64,000 bases of DNA from Oceanobacillus neutriphilus (GTDB lineage Bacteria > Bacillota > Bacilli > Bacillales > Amphibacillaceae): NCBI RefSeq assembly GCF_014645515.1, contig NZ_BMLW01000006.1:1-64000 (forward strand). Reading direction: 5' to 3'. The notes under the pieces were generated by a model. That model had not been told where the DNA came from. It saw only the letters and a list, made by a program, of their open reading frames with translations, and searched no databases. Made by a program: the position numbers and the translations under genes. Shown here piece by piece: positions 8,859 to 17,105 of the stretch (position 1 is the first letter of the stretch; every line of letters begins with the position of its first letter).

Positions 8859-9462
8859 TTACGTTCACCTCTTTCTTAATATAAGGTGCTCCGTAATTTA
8901 ATTTAATTAAAAATCTGTCTGGTACTTTTCTAATAATCAGCCAGCTGATTCCGAAATTAATAATGGTGTTGACTGCTCCCGAAATGAGATTTGTAGACAC
9001 AACAGAATTCCATAATTCCCTGCCTGTCGCAAGAAATGTTGCTGTAATTAAATCTGTTCCTGCACCGGTCACACCACCAAAAAGAAAAACAGTTACAATC
9101 GCTGCAGAAAAAGCCTGCACAATGGTCAAAAGAACACAAGCTATAATGATTCCGAAAATATTGGTATAGAATCTCCATTTCGAAAAGTATCCTGATACAA
9201 GGCCAACACTTACTGATACAATGCTGAAGCCTATTGCAATTGGATTCAGCATTCCATTAACAACATTCCCTAAAAGTCCCGCCAAAAGCCCAATCCATGG
9301 ACCTGCAATCATCGATACCATGATAGTTCCGATTTGATCAATAAACACAGGCAGCTTTAGAATCGTTGATAATTGATATCCTACCACATTCAATGAAACA
9401 CCTACTGGAATTAGTAATAGTGCCAGCAACGAGAAATCATGCTTTATCCCTCTTTTCATCAT
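8851..9462 (-). CDS. ECF transporter substrate-binding S component
   Basis: A 203-residue membrane protein with about six hydrophobic segments. It is recognised as an S component by size, by helices rich in Gly/Ala such as the GPWIGLLAGLLGNVVNG stretch (about 54-70), and by its position first in an operon with EcfT and two EcfA proteins. It determines which vitamin, base or nucleoside is imported, but I cannot name the substrate from sequence. AAGGAG lies before two successive ATG codons (9462 and 9459), and the second has the better spacing. Linkage to a nucleoside hydrolase and a Crp-like regulator points to a nucleoside-like compound. Confidence 0.8.
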   Translation of the reverse strand: MMKRGIKHDFSLLALLLIPVGVSLNVVGYQLSTILKLPVFIDQIGTIMVSMIAGPWIGLLAGLLGNVVNGMLNPIAIGFSIVSVSVGLVSGYFSKWRFYTNIFGIIIACVLLTIVQAFSAAIVTVFLFGGVTGAGTDLITATFLATGRELWNSVVSTNLISGAVNTIINFGISWLIIRKVPDRFLIKLNYGAPYIKKEVNVNG

Positions 9463-9551
9463 CCTGCTCCTTTTTTAATTAGATTTTATAATGTATATCC
9501 ATCAATGGCATCCAGGATGATCCCTTGCCAAAGATTTGTAATTGAATATAC

Positions 9552-9565
9552 TTAAAGCGTTCTCA
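9552..9565 (-). promoter_or_regulatory. Candidate cre (CcpA) site upstream of the ECF operon
   Basis: On the minus strand the bases TGAGAACGCTTTAA match the cre consensus TGWNANCGNTNWCA except for one position near the end. It is about 90 bases upstream of the S-component start. Catabolite control of a nucleoside-type uptake operon would be plausible. Confidence 0.4.
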
Positions 9566-9614
9566 TTTCCTGGAAGGTTCTCTTTGTTTAACCCCAGTAT
9601 ATCCTCCTATAGAA

Positions 9615-9645
9615 AAAAACTGAAAGGTCAGATGTCCTTTCAGCT
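9615..9645 (-). terminator. Rho-independent terminator after the Crp-like gene
   Basis: CTGAAAGG at 9622-9629 pairs with CCTTTCAG at 9638-9645 around an 8-base loop. On the minus strand it is followed by seven U residues from 9621 down to 9615. It ends the transcript of the regulator gene and separates it from the ECF operon promoter. Confidence 0.8.
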
Positions 9646-9755
9646 GTAACTTTTATATTCACAATTCAAGTAAAATGGCAGTGGGATGAGTGGAAACCGT
9701 TCTAATTTGTGAATCGGCTGTATTTAATCCTGGTATAGGCTATTTGATAATATTA

Positions 9756-10463
9756 TCACTTATCTTCACTAACCCAAATATGCTTTTTCATCTTAATATA
9801 CTGCTGTTTTGTCATCATTAATTTTCTGTTCAAACCGGTTATCTCATCAAGTGCTTTTAATTTTTGTATACTTCTCCCTACAGTGCGGAGACTTATCCCT
9901 GTTTGACTGGCAATATCTTTATAATAATCACTGATATAAATGCTATCCGTTGCTTGTTTCATCGCTTTATTTTCATAATATCGAGTTAAATAATACCGGA
10001 CTCTATCAATCCCCTGATAATGATAAAACAGACCGTCATTCCCGGATCTGCTATATAAATCTTCCGCCAGCAGGACAGAACACCTCCGCAAAAGTGAAAT
10101 ATCGGACATGATTAATTGATATACCATTGCAGAATCAACCTTGATTAATGTTACTTCAGTTAAACATGTAATGGTAGCAATATACTGCTCCCTCCTGGAA
10201 ATGACTTCAAGCAGTCCTATATTCCCGTTCGTCTGGTCCACCTGAAAATAATTATAGTCCTTTCCATCCTCGTAATCTCTTAAACCAGTAGCTACTCCCT
10301 CTTTAATAAAGTAAACATGTGTCGGGAAATCACCCCTGGAGACAATAACAGTATCTGGTTTCAAAACCATCTCCTTACCATAATCATCAAGGAATTCGGA
10401 AATAATTGAAAAATTAAACTTGGTTTCGTCTGCGTACCTATCCCATACTCTCTTTAATTTCAT
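9756..10463 (-). CDS. Crp/Fnr-family transcriptional regulator (YeiL-like)
   Basis: A 235-residue regulator with an N-terminal cyclic-nucleotide-binding-type beta barrel (about 20-130) and a C-terminal helix-turn-helix (about 165-215, with DIASQTGISLRTVGRSIQKL). No Cys cluster of the Fnr type is seen. The start follows AGGAGAG at proper spacing. It stands just upstream of the ECF/nucleoside hydrolase operon on the same strand but has its own terminator. E. coli YeiL, a related regulator, is also adjacent to a nucleoside hydrolase gene (rihB), so control of the ECF operon is a fair inference. Confidence 0.82.
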   Translation of the reverse strand: MKLKRVWDRYADETKFNFSIISEFLDDYGKEMVLKPDTVIVSRGDFPTHVYFIKEGVATGLRDYEDGKDYNYFQVDQTNGNIGLLEVISRREQYIATITCLTEVTLIKVDSAMVYQLIMSDISLLRRCSVLLAEDLYSRSGNDGLFYHYQGIDRVRYYLTRYYENKAMKQATDSIYISDYYKDIASQTGISLRTVGRSIQKLKALDEITGLNRKLMMTKQQYIKMKKHIWVSEDK

Positions 10464-10746
10464 CCGATATCTCTCCTGTACTCTATACTAAATGGGTATA
10501 TATTTATGCCAGTGAATTGACGCTAATAAATGAATAATTATATTACAAGAGTTTACGCTTAATAGAGCATTGATTTCGATCGAGAAACAATACACTGAGA
10601 TACGTATATCTATGAATATAAATGACGTTTTAATTTTGGTTTTTATTTTATCATACTCTTTTTTGATTGAACTGCAATTTTTCTGGTAAAGTGAGACTTC
10701 ATTCAATGAGTTTTTTCTTTTCATCCTCCAGTGAATACAACTAAGA

Positions 10747-11097
10747 CTACGGGCACCCGTCCATCAAAATGCAATTTTCACTTTTATTTTTTAATAGGAT
10801 AAATCCTACACCTGTATGCTTATTTGCTCTAAAAATGGTGCTGATATCAACATTTTGCTCTTTTAACATGTTAATACCGTCATCACCAAACTTATCATTG
10901 CCTAAACATCCTATAAAAGATACATCACCTCCCAGTTTTGAAACTGCTACCGCTTGGTTAGTACCCTGGCCTCCATTACTCTCCGAAAAAATTCTACGCT
11001 AATAATGCTTCTCCCCGTATGGGGGTTCGCTCCGTTCTGCATGCAAGCCTACATTATAACTTCCTATAATCAGAATTCTTTTATTGTTTCTCAACAT
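10747..11097 (-). pseudogene. Decayed ribokinase (PfkB family) fragment
   Basis: A good ribosome site (GAGGTG) and ATG at 11097 open a frame reading MLRNNKRILIIGSYNVG, the start of a ribokinase. It then breaks: the sugar-binding segment GEALLA and the hallmark GGQGTNQAVAVSKLGG are in other frames interrupted by stops at about 11000, and similarity continues as DVSFIGCLGNDKFGDDG and TGVGFILLKNKSEN to about 10750. Only the N-terminal third (about 115 of 300 residues) remains, and the C-terminal DTTGAGD part is absent. Beside a nucleoside hydrolase that releases ribose, this was probably once a functional pathway step. The stretch 10464-10746 downstream shows no recognisable gene. Confidence 0.8.
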
Positions 11098-11239
11098 ATT
11101 CACCTCTGTATTCAATTACAATATAGGTAAGAGGAAAATTGGATATTGATCTGATTTTAAATAGATATCCGAAGACTCTACAGGCTCCAATGAGGTATTG
11201 CTTTTCAGAAGGAGTATAATTACAAATGGATAAGTAGAA

Positions 11240-11275
11240 GAAAAGAGGCCGGAAACAAAACCAGCCTCTTTAGCA
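11240..11275 (-). terminator. Rho-independent terminator of the hexitol-type PTS operon
   Basis: AAAGAGGC at 11242-11249 pairs with GCCTCTTT at 11264-11271, with a T-rich minus-strand tail. It lies about 50 bases downstream of the last gene of the 17954-11325 operon. Confidence 0.7.
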
Positions 11276-11324
11276 GTAACAACCTTTTCGAAGTTCTTCA
11301 GATACTATGATTACTTTTAAAAAG

Positions 11325-11936
11325 CTATTTACGCTTTTGAATACACTCTGAAATAACTGAAAACAAGGCTTCATAATCAATATCCGCAAAATCACTGACA
11401 TTCATCTCATATAGATACCCAAGAGAGAAACGGTCATATCCCCTCGTTTTACATCTTTCTATAAATTCATTGTACTCCAGCACGTTATTTTTTCTTAAAT
11501 CCTCTGAAAGTACTTCTCCTCTATGGTAAGCCGTCAACAAATGCCCCGGATGCCTGCTGTCTTCCAAATCTCTTTTTTTCTGTCTGGCATATAAAACATC
11601 TAAATCTGCTACCAGACGAATCGTCATTACTTGATAATTATAATGTTGAACCAGATATTCCAAACGGTCCTTTTGCTTTGCACTGAAGGGATAATCTGAT
11701 ATTACATAATCTTTTTGTTGAAAATGCTTCTCCATTTTTTCATAGTAATCATCGATACTTTTTTTATTGAGTATTTCTTTTTCCTTCAGGTTATTAAAAC
11801 CAAACGAATCCCAATTCTCTTCTTTTATGTCATCCACTGATAACATCTGAAAAACAGGAAATCTCTGCTGTATTTTTTTTGATAAATAGGTTTTCCCGGT
11901 TCCAGGATAACCGCCTATTAGAATAAGTTGACTCAT
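11325..11936 (-). CDS. P-loop NTPase / predicted small-molecule kinase
   Basis: A 203-residue protein beginning with a Walker A motif, GGYPGTGKT at residues 8-16, then SVDD near 32-36 and an arginine-rich segment RQKKRDLEDSRHPGH near 115-130 that could be the lid. The layout matches the AAA_33/zeta-toxin-like kinase group, which includes nucleotide, sugar and unknown-substrate kinases. No substrate can be named. It is the last gene of the PTS operon, 17 bases after the GntR gene, with AAAGGAT as ribosome site. In that setting it may phosphorylate an intermediate of the sugar pathway or act in regulation; both are guesses. Confidence 0.7.
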   Translation of the reverse strand: MSQLILIGGYPGTGKTYLSKKIQQRFPVFQMLSVDDIKEENWDSFGFNNLKEKEILNKKSIDDYYEKMEKHFQQKDYVISDYPFSAKQKDRLEYLVQHYNYQVMTIRLVADLDVLYARQKKRDLEDSRHPGHLLTAYHRGEVLSEDLRKNNVLEYNEFIERCKTRGYDRFSLGYLYEMNVSDFADIDYEALFSVISECIQKRK

Positions 11937-11952
11937 TTTATCTATCCTTTAC

Positions 11953-12684
11953 TTATATAGATAGTTCGATTTCTAAGTGATGTCTGTCTGCCCTGTAAAA
12001 TGTAGAAACAAATTCTCTTGGTATATTATTAATATCATAGGAGACCCGCTTTATTTGAATGATAGGACTCCCTATACTTACTTGAAGGAGTTCAGCAAGC
12101 TTCTCTTCAGCAAGAATAGAATAGATTTCCTGATTGGCATAGGACCATTGTATATTATAATAATTTTTCAGGAATGCTCTCAATGACTCTTTTGAGAAGT
12201 CTCTATTATATACTTCTGGGACAAAATCCTGCTCATAATAATTAAATTCCAGATAAGAAGGTTCTTGATCCGCACACCGTAATCTCTTCAAGCAAATTAT
12301 AGGAGTCTTTATCTCAACCTTCAGTCTTGATGCAAGCTCATCATCTGCCGGCTGAATATTCACGTCAAGCGTATGCTTACTTACTATTGCTGAATCCGCC
12401 TGATTCTTCTTACTATAACTAATTACCCTGTTCAAATCATTTTTAGGCTTTGAGGCAGTAACAAATGTTCCAATACCTCTCCTTTTTTTGACCAATCCAT
12501 CGTTCGCCAACAGCTCCACTGCTTTTCTGGCAGTTGCTCTGCTCACCTGGTAGCATTCCATCAGTTCACTTTCAGCAGGAATCATATCTCCAACACGGTA
12601 CTTACCATTCATAATATCCTGGAATAGTAAGCTATATATTTGATGATACAGCTGTTCTCTTCCACTAAAGTCTAATTTATTCAT
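11953..12684 (-). CDS. GntR-family regulator (HutC/UTRA subfamily)
   Basis: A 243-residue regulator. Residues 1-75 form the GntR winged helix, with ESELMECYQVSRATARKAVELL as recognition region, and about 95-235 is the UTRA ligand-binding domain. The start at 12684 is chosen because AGGGAGGT lies just upstream; an in-frame start at 12720 lies within the end of the preceding gene. It is cotranscribed with the PTS operon, so it probably senses a sugar phosphate from that pathway and autoregulates. A second regulator of RpiR type is divergent at the other end of the operon. Confidence 0.87.
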   Translation of the reverse strand: MNKLDFSGREQLYHQIYSLLFQDIMNGKYRVGDMIPAESELMECYQVSRATARKAVELLANDGLVKKRRGIGTFVTASKPKNDLNRVISYSKKNQADSAIVSKHTLDVNIQPADDELASRLKVEIKTPIICLKRLRCADQEPSYLEFNYYEQDFVPEVYNRDFSKESLRAFLKNYYNIQWSYANQEIYSILAEEKLAELLQVSIGSPIIQIKRVSYDINNIPREFVSTFYRADRHHLEIELSI

Positions 12685-12707
12685 ATGATAACCTCCCTGG
12701 AAACCTA

Positions 12708-13493
12708 CTAATCCATCCATTCACCACCTGCCAGATTAATAGATTGACCAGTTAAATAGCTAGAATTATCTGTCAAGAGAAAGATAGCAGCGTTGATAAC
12801 GTCTTTTATTTCCACTAAACGATGCATCGGAATATTTTGCTTAAAATAATCCATCACTTCATCTGGATCGATGTCCCTTTTTTTTGCATAATCATATTTT
12901 AATTTTTCCCACATTTCTGTATGGACAATCCCCGGGCAGAGGGAATTGATACGAATGCCTTTGTCTGCAAACTCTTTCGCAATCGATTGTGTTAATCCCA
13001 TTACTCCAAATTTACTTGCGCAATATACTGTCTGCCAGGAGCTGGCTTTTTTTCCAGACAGGGAGGCCATGTTCAAGATTTCCCCGCCTCCGTTTTTCAA
13101 CATTTTTTCTACTGCGATCTGACAGCATAAGAATGTCGCTTTCAAATTTACATTTAATGTTAAATTCCAAAATTCCTCTTCACTTTCAAGAAATGGCTTC
13201 ATTTTAGAAACTCCTGCAGAATTAATCCAGGAAGTAATCAACCCAAGCTTCTCTTCCACTTCATCCGCCCGCTCATGAATCTGCTTTTTACTTGTCACAT
13301 CACATGGAAAAAATGCAGCATTTCCTCCTGAGGCTCTTATCTCTTCAGCGACTTTTATTCCTTTTACTTCATCAAGATCAAAAATAGCTGCCTTTGCACC
13401 TCTGCTACAAAAATCTTTAGCTAATGCAGCTCCCATTCCACTGCTTCCACCCGTGATCACAAATACTTTTCCATCTAATCTCTCCGTATTCAT
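12708..13493 (-). CDS. SDR-family NAD(P)-dependent dehydrogenase, sugar-alcohol type
   Basis: Classical short-chain dehydrogenase of 261 residues. The cofactor motif GGSSGMG is at 15-21, NSAG near 91-94, and the catalytic Ser144, Tyr157 and Lys161 are all present. Asp39 after the second strand (IFDLD) favours NAD over NADP. Similar proteins oxidise sorbitol 6-phosphate or related polyols. It lies 13 bases downstream of the PTS IIB gene, so a phosphorylated polyol or its keto product is the likely substrate. The ribosome site (GTGAGAA) is weak. Confidence 0.85.
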   Translation of the reverse strand: MNTERLDGKVFVITGGSSGMGAALAKDFCSRGAKAAIFDLDEVKGIKVAEEIRASGGNAAFFPCDVTSKKQIHERADEVEEKLGLITSWINSAGVSKMKPFLESEEEFWNLTLNVNLKATFLCCQIAVEKMLKNGGGEILNMASLSGKKASSWQTVYCASKFGVMGLTQSIAKEFADKGIRINSLCPGIVHTEMWEKLKYDYAKKRDIDPDEVMDYFKQNIPMHRLVEIKDVINAAIFLLTDNSSYLTGQSINLAGGEWMD

Positions 13494-13506
13494 ATTCTCA
13501 CACTGC

Positions 13507-13980
13507 CTATCTCAAGTACTCGGAAATACTGACAGGGTTATCCTGCGGCATTACCTGTATATATACATTCACCTTTTTTTCAAGGAGCTCATTAAATTGT
13601 TCCTTTTCTCCCTCGTTCGTCGAAATATTTTTATATAAAACCGTTCTATCCTTTCTTGCTCCCATCCCGCCTACATCAACTTCATCAATATTTATACCGT
13701 TATCTACTAAATAATTTAAGACTTGCGGACCTTTTACCAGAAGGATAGTAGGTGCATCTAAACCTTGTTCGAAAAATCGTACACCATCCTCTTTTGTAAA
13801 AATGCCGATTGCTATTTCTTCTGGCACAGCCATTTCCAATACTTCAATCATGTATTCATCATTTGCCGTGGCGTCATCTACAATAACCACTTGCTCTGCT
13901 CCTCTATTTTTTATCCAGGCTGTCATAACCTGCCCATGGATTAGCCGATCATCGATTCTTGTCAATACTAAGTTTTTCAC
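13507..13980 (-). CDS. PTS mannose/fructose/sorbose family IIB component
   Basis: Cytoplasmic phosphocarrier of 157 residues. The phosphorylated His15 lies in the family motif RIDDRLIHGQV. It takes phosphate from IIA and passes it to the sugar moving through IIC-IID. It starts with GTG at 13980, preceded by GGGGAG, and overlaps the IIA gene by 32 bases, which suggests translational coupling. Separate IIA and IIB but fused IIC-IID is an uncommon arrangement for this family. Confidence 0.92.
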   Translation of the reverse strand: MKNLVLTRIDDRLIHGQVMTAWIKNRGAEQVVIVDDATANDEYMIEVLEMAVPEEIAIGIFTKEDGVRFFEQGLDAPTILLVKGPQVLNYLVDNGINIDEVDVGGMGARKDRTVLYKNISTNEGEKEQFNELLEKKVNVYIQVMPQDNPVSISEYLR

Positions 13981-14395
13981 GTTTACTTTTCTCCCCTTCT
14001 TTAAATAATTTCGCTTGAACTCCCAAGGAACCTTCGCTTGTCACTTTATCAACTAATTCTTCTAAGCTGTTATGACGTGATTTTTCAAAACACAATGTCA
14101 GCAGCATTGGTAAATTCATTCCTGAGATCAAACCAATTTTATATCTCTTCGCCAGATAAGCTGCGCTTTGAAAAGGAGTACCACCTGGTATATCAGATAA
14201 TATAATGGTTTCTTGCTCACTATCTATATGATTTTCTTTGATAATTTCCTCCAGCTTTATTCGAAATTCTTCCGGTGCTTCTCCTTCATTTAAAGATACC
14301 GCTTTAACGCCAAAGTTCTCCCCTGCCACCATTTTTAAGCTTTGTAATAACCCTTGGCAGAAAGCTCCATGACTGACTAATACAACATTGATCAT
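13949..14395 (-). CDS. PTS mannose family IIA component
   Basis: A 148-residue phosphocarrier with phospho-accepting His9 in VSHGAF and the GGTPFQSA loop near 70-77, both typical of the EIIA-Man fold. It receives phosphate from HPr. RBS GAGGTG lies 6 bases before the ATG. The C-terminal tail is charged (KEGEKSKREKLS) and overlaps the IIB gene, so the two domains found fused in E. coli ManX are separate here. Confidence 0.9.
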   Translation of the reverse strand: MINVVLVSHGAFCQGLLQSLKMVAGENFGVKAVSLNEGEAPEEFRIKLEEIIKENHIDSEQETIILSDIPGGTPFQSAAYLAKRYKIGLISGMNLPMLLTLCFEKSRHNSLEELVDKVTSEGSLGVQAKLFKEGEKSKREKLSIDKNR

Positions 14396-14410
14396 ATATT
14401 CACCTCGTTA

Positions 14411-16063
14411 TTATCCGTTATATCCTAAGATTCCTAAATAATAGCCGGCAATCCCCAGCACAAATATTGCCATGATAATCCATCCGGTATTGACTTTTCT
14501 TTTTAGCATCCACCAGACAAATAGCGTAATCCCTAATGGAATTAATCCTGGTGCAAGAGAATCTAAAACACTTTGAAAGGTTGTCGTTCCTTCTCCGATA
14601 TCTATAGATAAAGGAGTCATAACTTTGACCAGGCTGGCTGCTAACGCCCCAACTACCATTAATCCCACTATACTAAAAGAATTAATGATACGGTCTATCG
14701 TTCCACTTTTCAGTATTTTAAGCAGGGATGTCTTTCCTTGCTTATAACCAGTGAAGAACATCATGTAACCGCATCCATAAATGAGTAACTCAAAGATTAA
14801 TACAGCCAGGATTGGACCTAAATAACTTCCTTCCAACGCCAGCGAAACACCAATCCCGAAGATAACAGGGAAAAGAATTCCTTGCATAACTGTATCTCCA
14901 ATTCCAGCTACAGGTCCCATTAATCCTGTCCGGACCGAGTTAATATCATTTTCACCTATATCCTGTCCATTGGCACGCGCTTCCTCCATCGAACAAGCTA
15001 TGCCGTTAATAATCGGACCAATTGTATGCGGCTCCGTATTATAAAAGATCATATACTTTTTCAGCTCTTCTACTTGCTCATCCTTCGTATCATATAATTT
15101 TCTTATCGGTGTTAACATGAGATTAGCGGATCCCAAGGCCTGCAGTCTCTCATAATTATAACAAGATTCAGCAGAGGTAGACCATAACCAAGTCTTAACT
15201 AAGGTTGCTTTTGATAACCTTTTCGTATATGTCTCTGACGGATGTAAAGCATTAGCATCTTCAGTAACGGTAACAGGGGTGATTTTTTTATCTACAGTCA
15301 GACGTTTTACTGTTTTCCCTTTCTTCTCTTCTGCGGGTTTGCTGCTATTATAATATAAGATAATAGCTATAACTGCTGCGAATATGGAGATCCCTGTTAT
15401 TCCCAAGCCTGAGTAGACAGTAAGAAAGAAACCGCCGATAAACCACGGAATGAGCTTTTTCTTTCCTAAATAATTCAATAACATAGCAATACCAAGAGCC
15501 GGCATAGTACCTCCGACAACCTCTAAAGCACTGATAACACTTTCAGGAACAGTTTCTATTAAATTCTGTGCCCAGCCACTTCCAGAAACAACAAGTAAGT
15601 AGGCTGGAACACCATATAATATAAAGGCTACAAAAAATGAAGGCACATAATTCATCAGCCGTACCCCGCGCAGATTACCTTTTTCCAGCAATTTATCTGC
15701 TCGATGAATCCATGCTGCATTCACAGTCATATACACTTGATTTAACAATAAGCCAAACATACTGAATGGTATGGCAAATGTGACAGCGAGTGTAGGCTCT
15801 GCTCCAGATAATAATGTCATAGCAGTACCGAATACACCTGCAACGATTGTATTACTAGGCATTGTTCCACCTGCGGAAATCCATCCCAGATAGATCAATT
15901 GTATATTTGCCCCAGCTAACATTCCCAGCATCGGGTCACCCATAAAAACGCCGACAAGCGTTCCTGTCACTAATGGATAAACCAGACACTTTGTGATAGG
16001 TCCAAAAAACCACCATTGCCCTAATGTTGCCAGTAAAGCCACCAATATTCCCGATAAAACCAT
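14411..16063 (-). CDS. Fused PTS mannose-family IIC-IID membrane component
   Basis: A single chain of 550 residues combines two proteins that are normally separate. Residues 1 to about 240 are IIC: GTLVGVFMGD, GANIQLIYLGW and GTMPALG. After a charged linker (about 240-290) comes IID: TWLWSTSAESCYNYERLQ, an H-x-I-GPI segment, and TGLMGPVAGIGDT near 395. There is no stop or frameshift at the joint, so the fusion is real in this sequence. Start ATG 16063 is preferred over GTG 16072 because GAGGGG lies 8 bases upstream. It forms the sugar channel of the PTS encoded with the two downstream genes; substrate probably a hexitol or ketose. Confidence 0.9.
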   Translation of the reverse strand: MVLSGILVALLATLGQWWFFGPITKCLVYPLVTGTLVGVFMGDPMLGMLAGANIQLIYLGWISAGGTMPSNTIVAGVFGTAMTLLSGAEPTLAVTFAIPFSMFGLLLNQVYMTVNAAWIHRADKLLEKGNLRGVRLMNYVPSFFVAFILYGVPAYLLVVSGSGWAQNLIETVPESVISALEVVGGTMPALGIAMLLNYLGKKKLIPWFIGGFFLTVYSGLGITGISIFAAVIAIILYYNSSKPAEEKKGKTVKRLTVDKKITPVTVTEDANALHPSETYTKRLSKATLVKTWLWSTSAESCYNYERLQALGSANLMLTPIRKLYDTKDEQVEELKKYMIFYNTEPHTIGPIINGIACSMEEARANGQDIGENDINSVRTGLMGPVAGIGDTVMQGILFPVIFGIGVSLALEGSYLGPILAVLIFELLIYGCGYMMFFTGYKQGKTSLLKILKSGTIDRIINSFSIVGLMVVGALAASLVKVMTPLSIDIGEGTTTFQSVLDSLAPGLIPLGITLFVWWMLKRKVNTGWIIMAIFVLGIAGYYLGILGYNG

Positions 16064-16089
16064 TTGATTCACCCCTCTAATGGATTAAT

Positions 16090-17094
16090 TTAATATTCTC
16101 CGCTCAAATAAACCATTACTTTCCCTTTTTTTGAATGTGAAAGGTGCTTTAATTCGGTTCCAATTTCCTCCAAATTAAGTTCAGCACTGATAATTTTCTC
16201 TGTATCAATTTTTCCTGATTCCAATAAGTTAATTGCTCTTTGAGACGTATGCGGATTTAAATAGGATGTGTAAATACTTACCTCCTTCTTATAAGCTTCA
16301 AATTGGTTAAAGCTTACATATTCATCTGGATTGCCTAACCCAAATAAGAGTACCTTTCCTTTTTTACCTGCTATTCTTATTGCCTGATCCATTGTTCTTT
16401 TCAAGCCAATGCATTCAATTACATAATCAACATTTATTTCTTGACTTATCTCTTCAATCTCCATATCACTTACTGCTTTTGAAGCTCCCAGCTCGATTGC
16501 CAGCTTCCGCTTCTCTGCTTCTTTCTCAACTACAATAATTTGGGCAGCTCCAGAAAGGCAGATCAACTGCAGCATTAAAGAGCCTATTGCCCCCATCCCG
16601 TACATGACAACCGTTTTACCGCTTTTCATTTCTATTAAATCCAATCCATGGACAGCGCATGATAATGGCTCCGTAAAAGCAGCACTTTTCAAATCAAGTG
16701 AATCTGATATATGGTAGACATTTTTCTCGGGAGGGTATACATACTCACTAAACCCCTTTGCTACTCCGTGCCGCTCATCGCAAAAATTAGGGAATCTCTG
16801 CTTACACCAATCACATTTTCCACATCCATAGCTAGGATCACAGGCTACACGATCCCCCGGTTTAAACAAGGTGCAATCGGGTCCAACCGCTTCAACGATA
16901 CCGGAACATTCATGTCCCAGAATAACGGGAGGAATGATCACACTTGCGCCATTCATCCCTTGAAATTTATGAATATCCGTACCACAGAGGCCACACCAGG
17001 CAACTTTAATTTTCACCTCAGCCCCTTTTGGTTCCCGATTTGGAATTTCTCTTACTTCATATTTATAATCTCCAACATAAAAACCTGCCTTCAC
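16090..17094 (-). CDS. Zinc-dependent medium-chain dehydrogenase (polyol-phosphate type)
   Basis: A 334-residue alcohol dehydrogenase. The catalytic zinc region has WCGLCGTDIH (Cys near 37) and GHE (about 62-64). The structural zinc site has four Cys in CGKCDWCKQRFPNFC (about 93-107), and the Rossmann motif GMGAIG is near 166-171. This resembles GatD and sorbitol dehydrogenases. The start is GTG at 17094 with GAGGTAA upstream. It lies between the aldolase and PTS genes, suggesting that it oxidises the phosphorylated polyol to the ketose phosphate cleaved by the aldolase after a second phosphorylation. Confidence 0.87.
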   Translation of the reverse strand: MKAGFYVGDYKYEVREIPNREPKGAEVKIKVAWCGLCGTDIHKFQGMNGASVIIPPVILGHECSGIVEAVGPDCTLFKPGDRVACDPSYGCGKCDWCKQRFPNFCDERHGVAKGFSEYVYPPEKNVYHISDSLDLKSAAFTEPLSCAVHGLDLIEMKSGKTVVMYGMGAIGSLMLQLICLSGAAQIIVVEKEAEKRKLAIELGASKAVSDMEIEEISQEINVDYVIECIGLKRTMDQAIRIAGKKGKVLLFGLGNPDEYVSFNQFEAYKKEVSIYTSYLNPHTSQRAINLLESGKIDTEKIISAELNLEEIGTELKHLSHSKKGKVMVYLSGEY

Positions 17095-17105
17095 GATGTA
17101 TTACC

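Noticed and set aside
9463-9614. Riboswitch in the leader of the ECF operon
   Set aside because: The leader has no convincing hairpin set or terminator/antiterminator before the S-component start; only a cre-like site is supported.
10488-10724. Minus-strand open frame of 78 codons between the Crp-like gene and the ribokinase relic
   Set aside because: No recognisable domain, AT-driven composition (rich in Lys, Ile, Asn), and it lies in the decayed downstream part of the ribokinase locus; no terminator or partner supports it.
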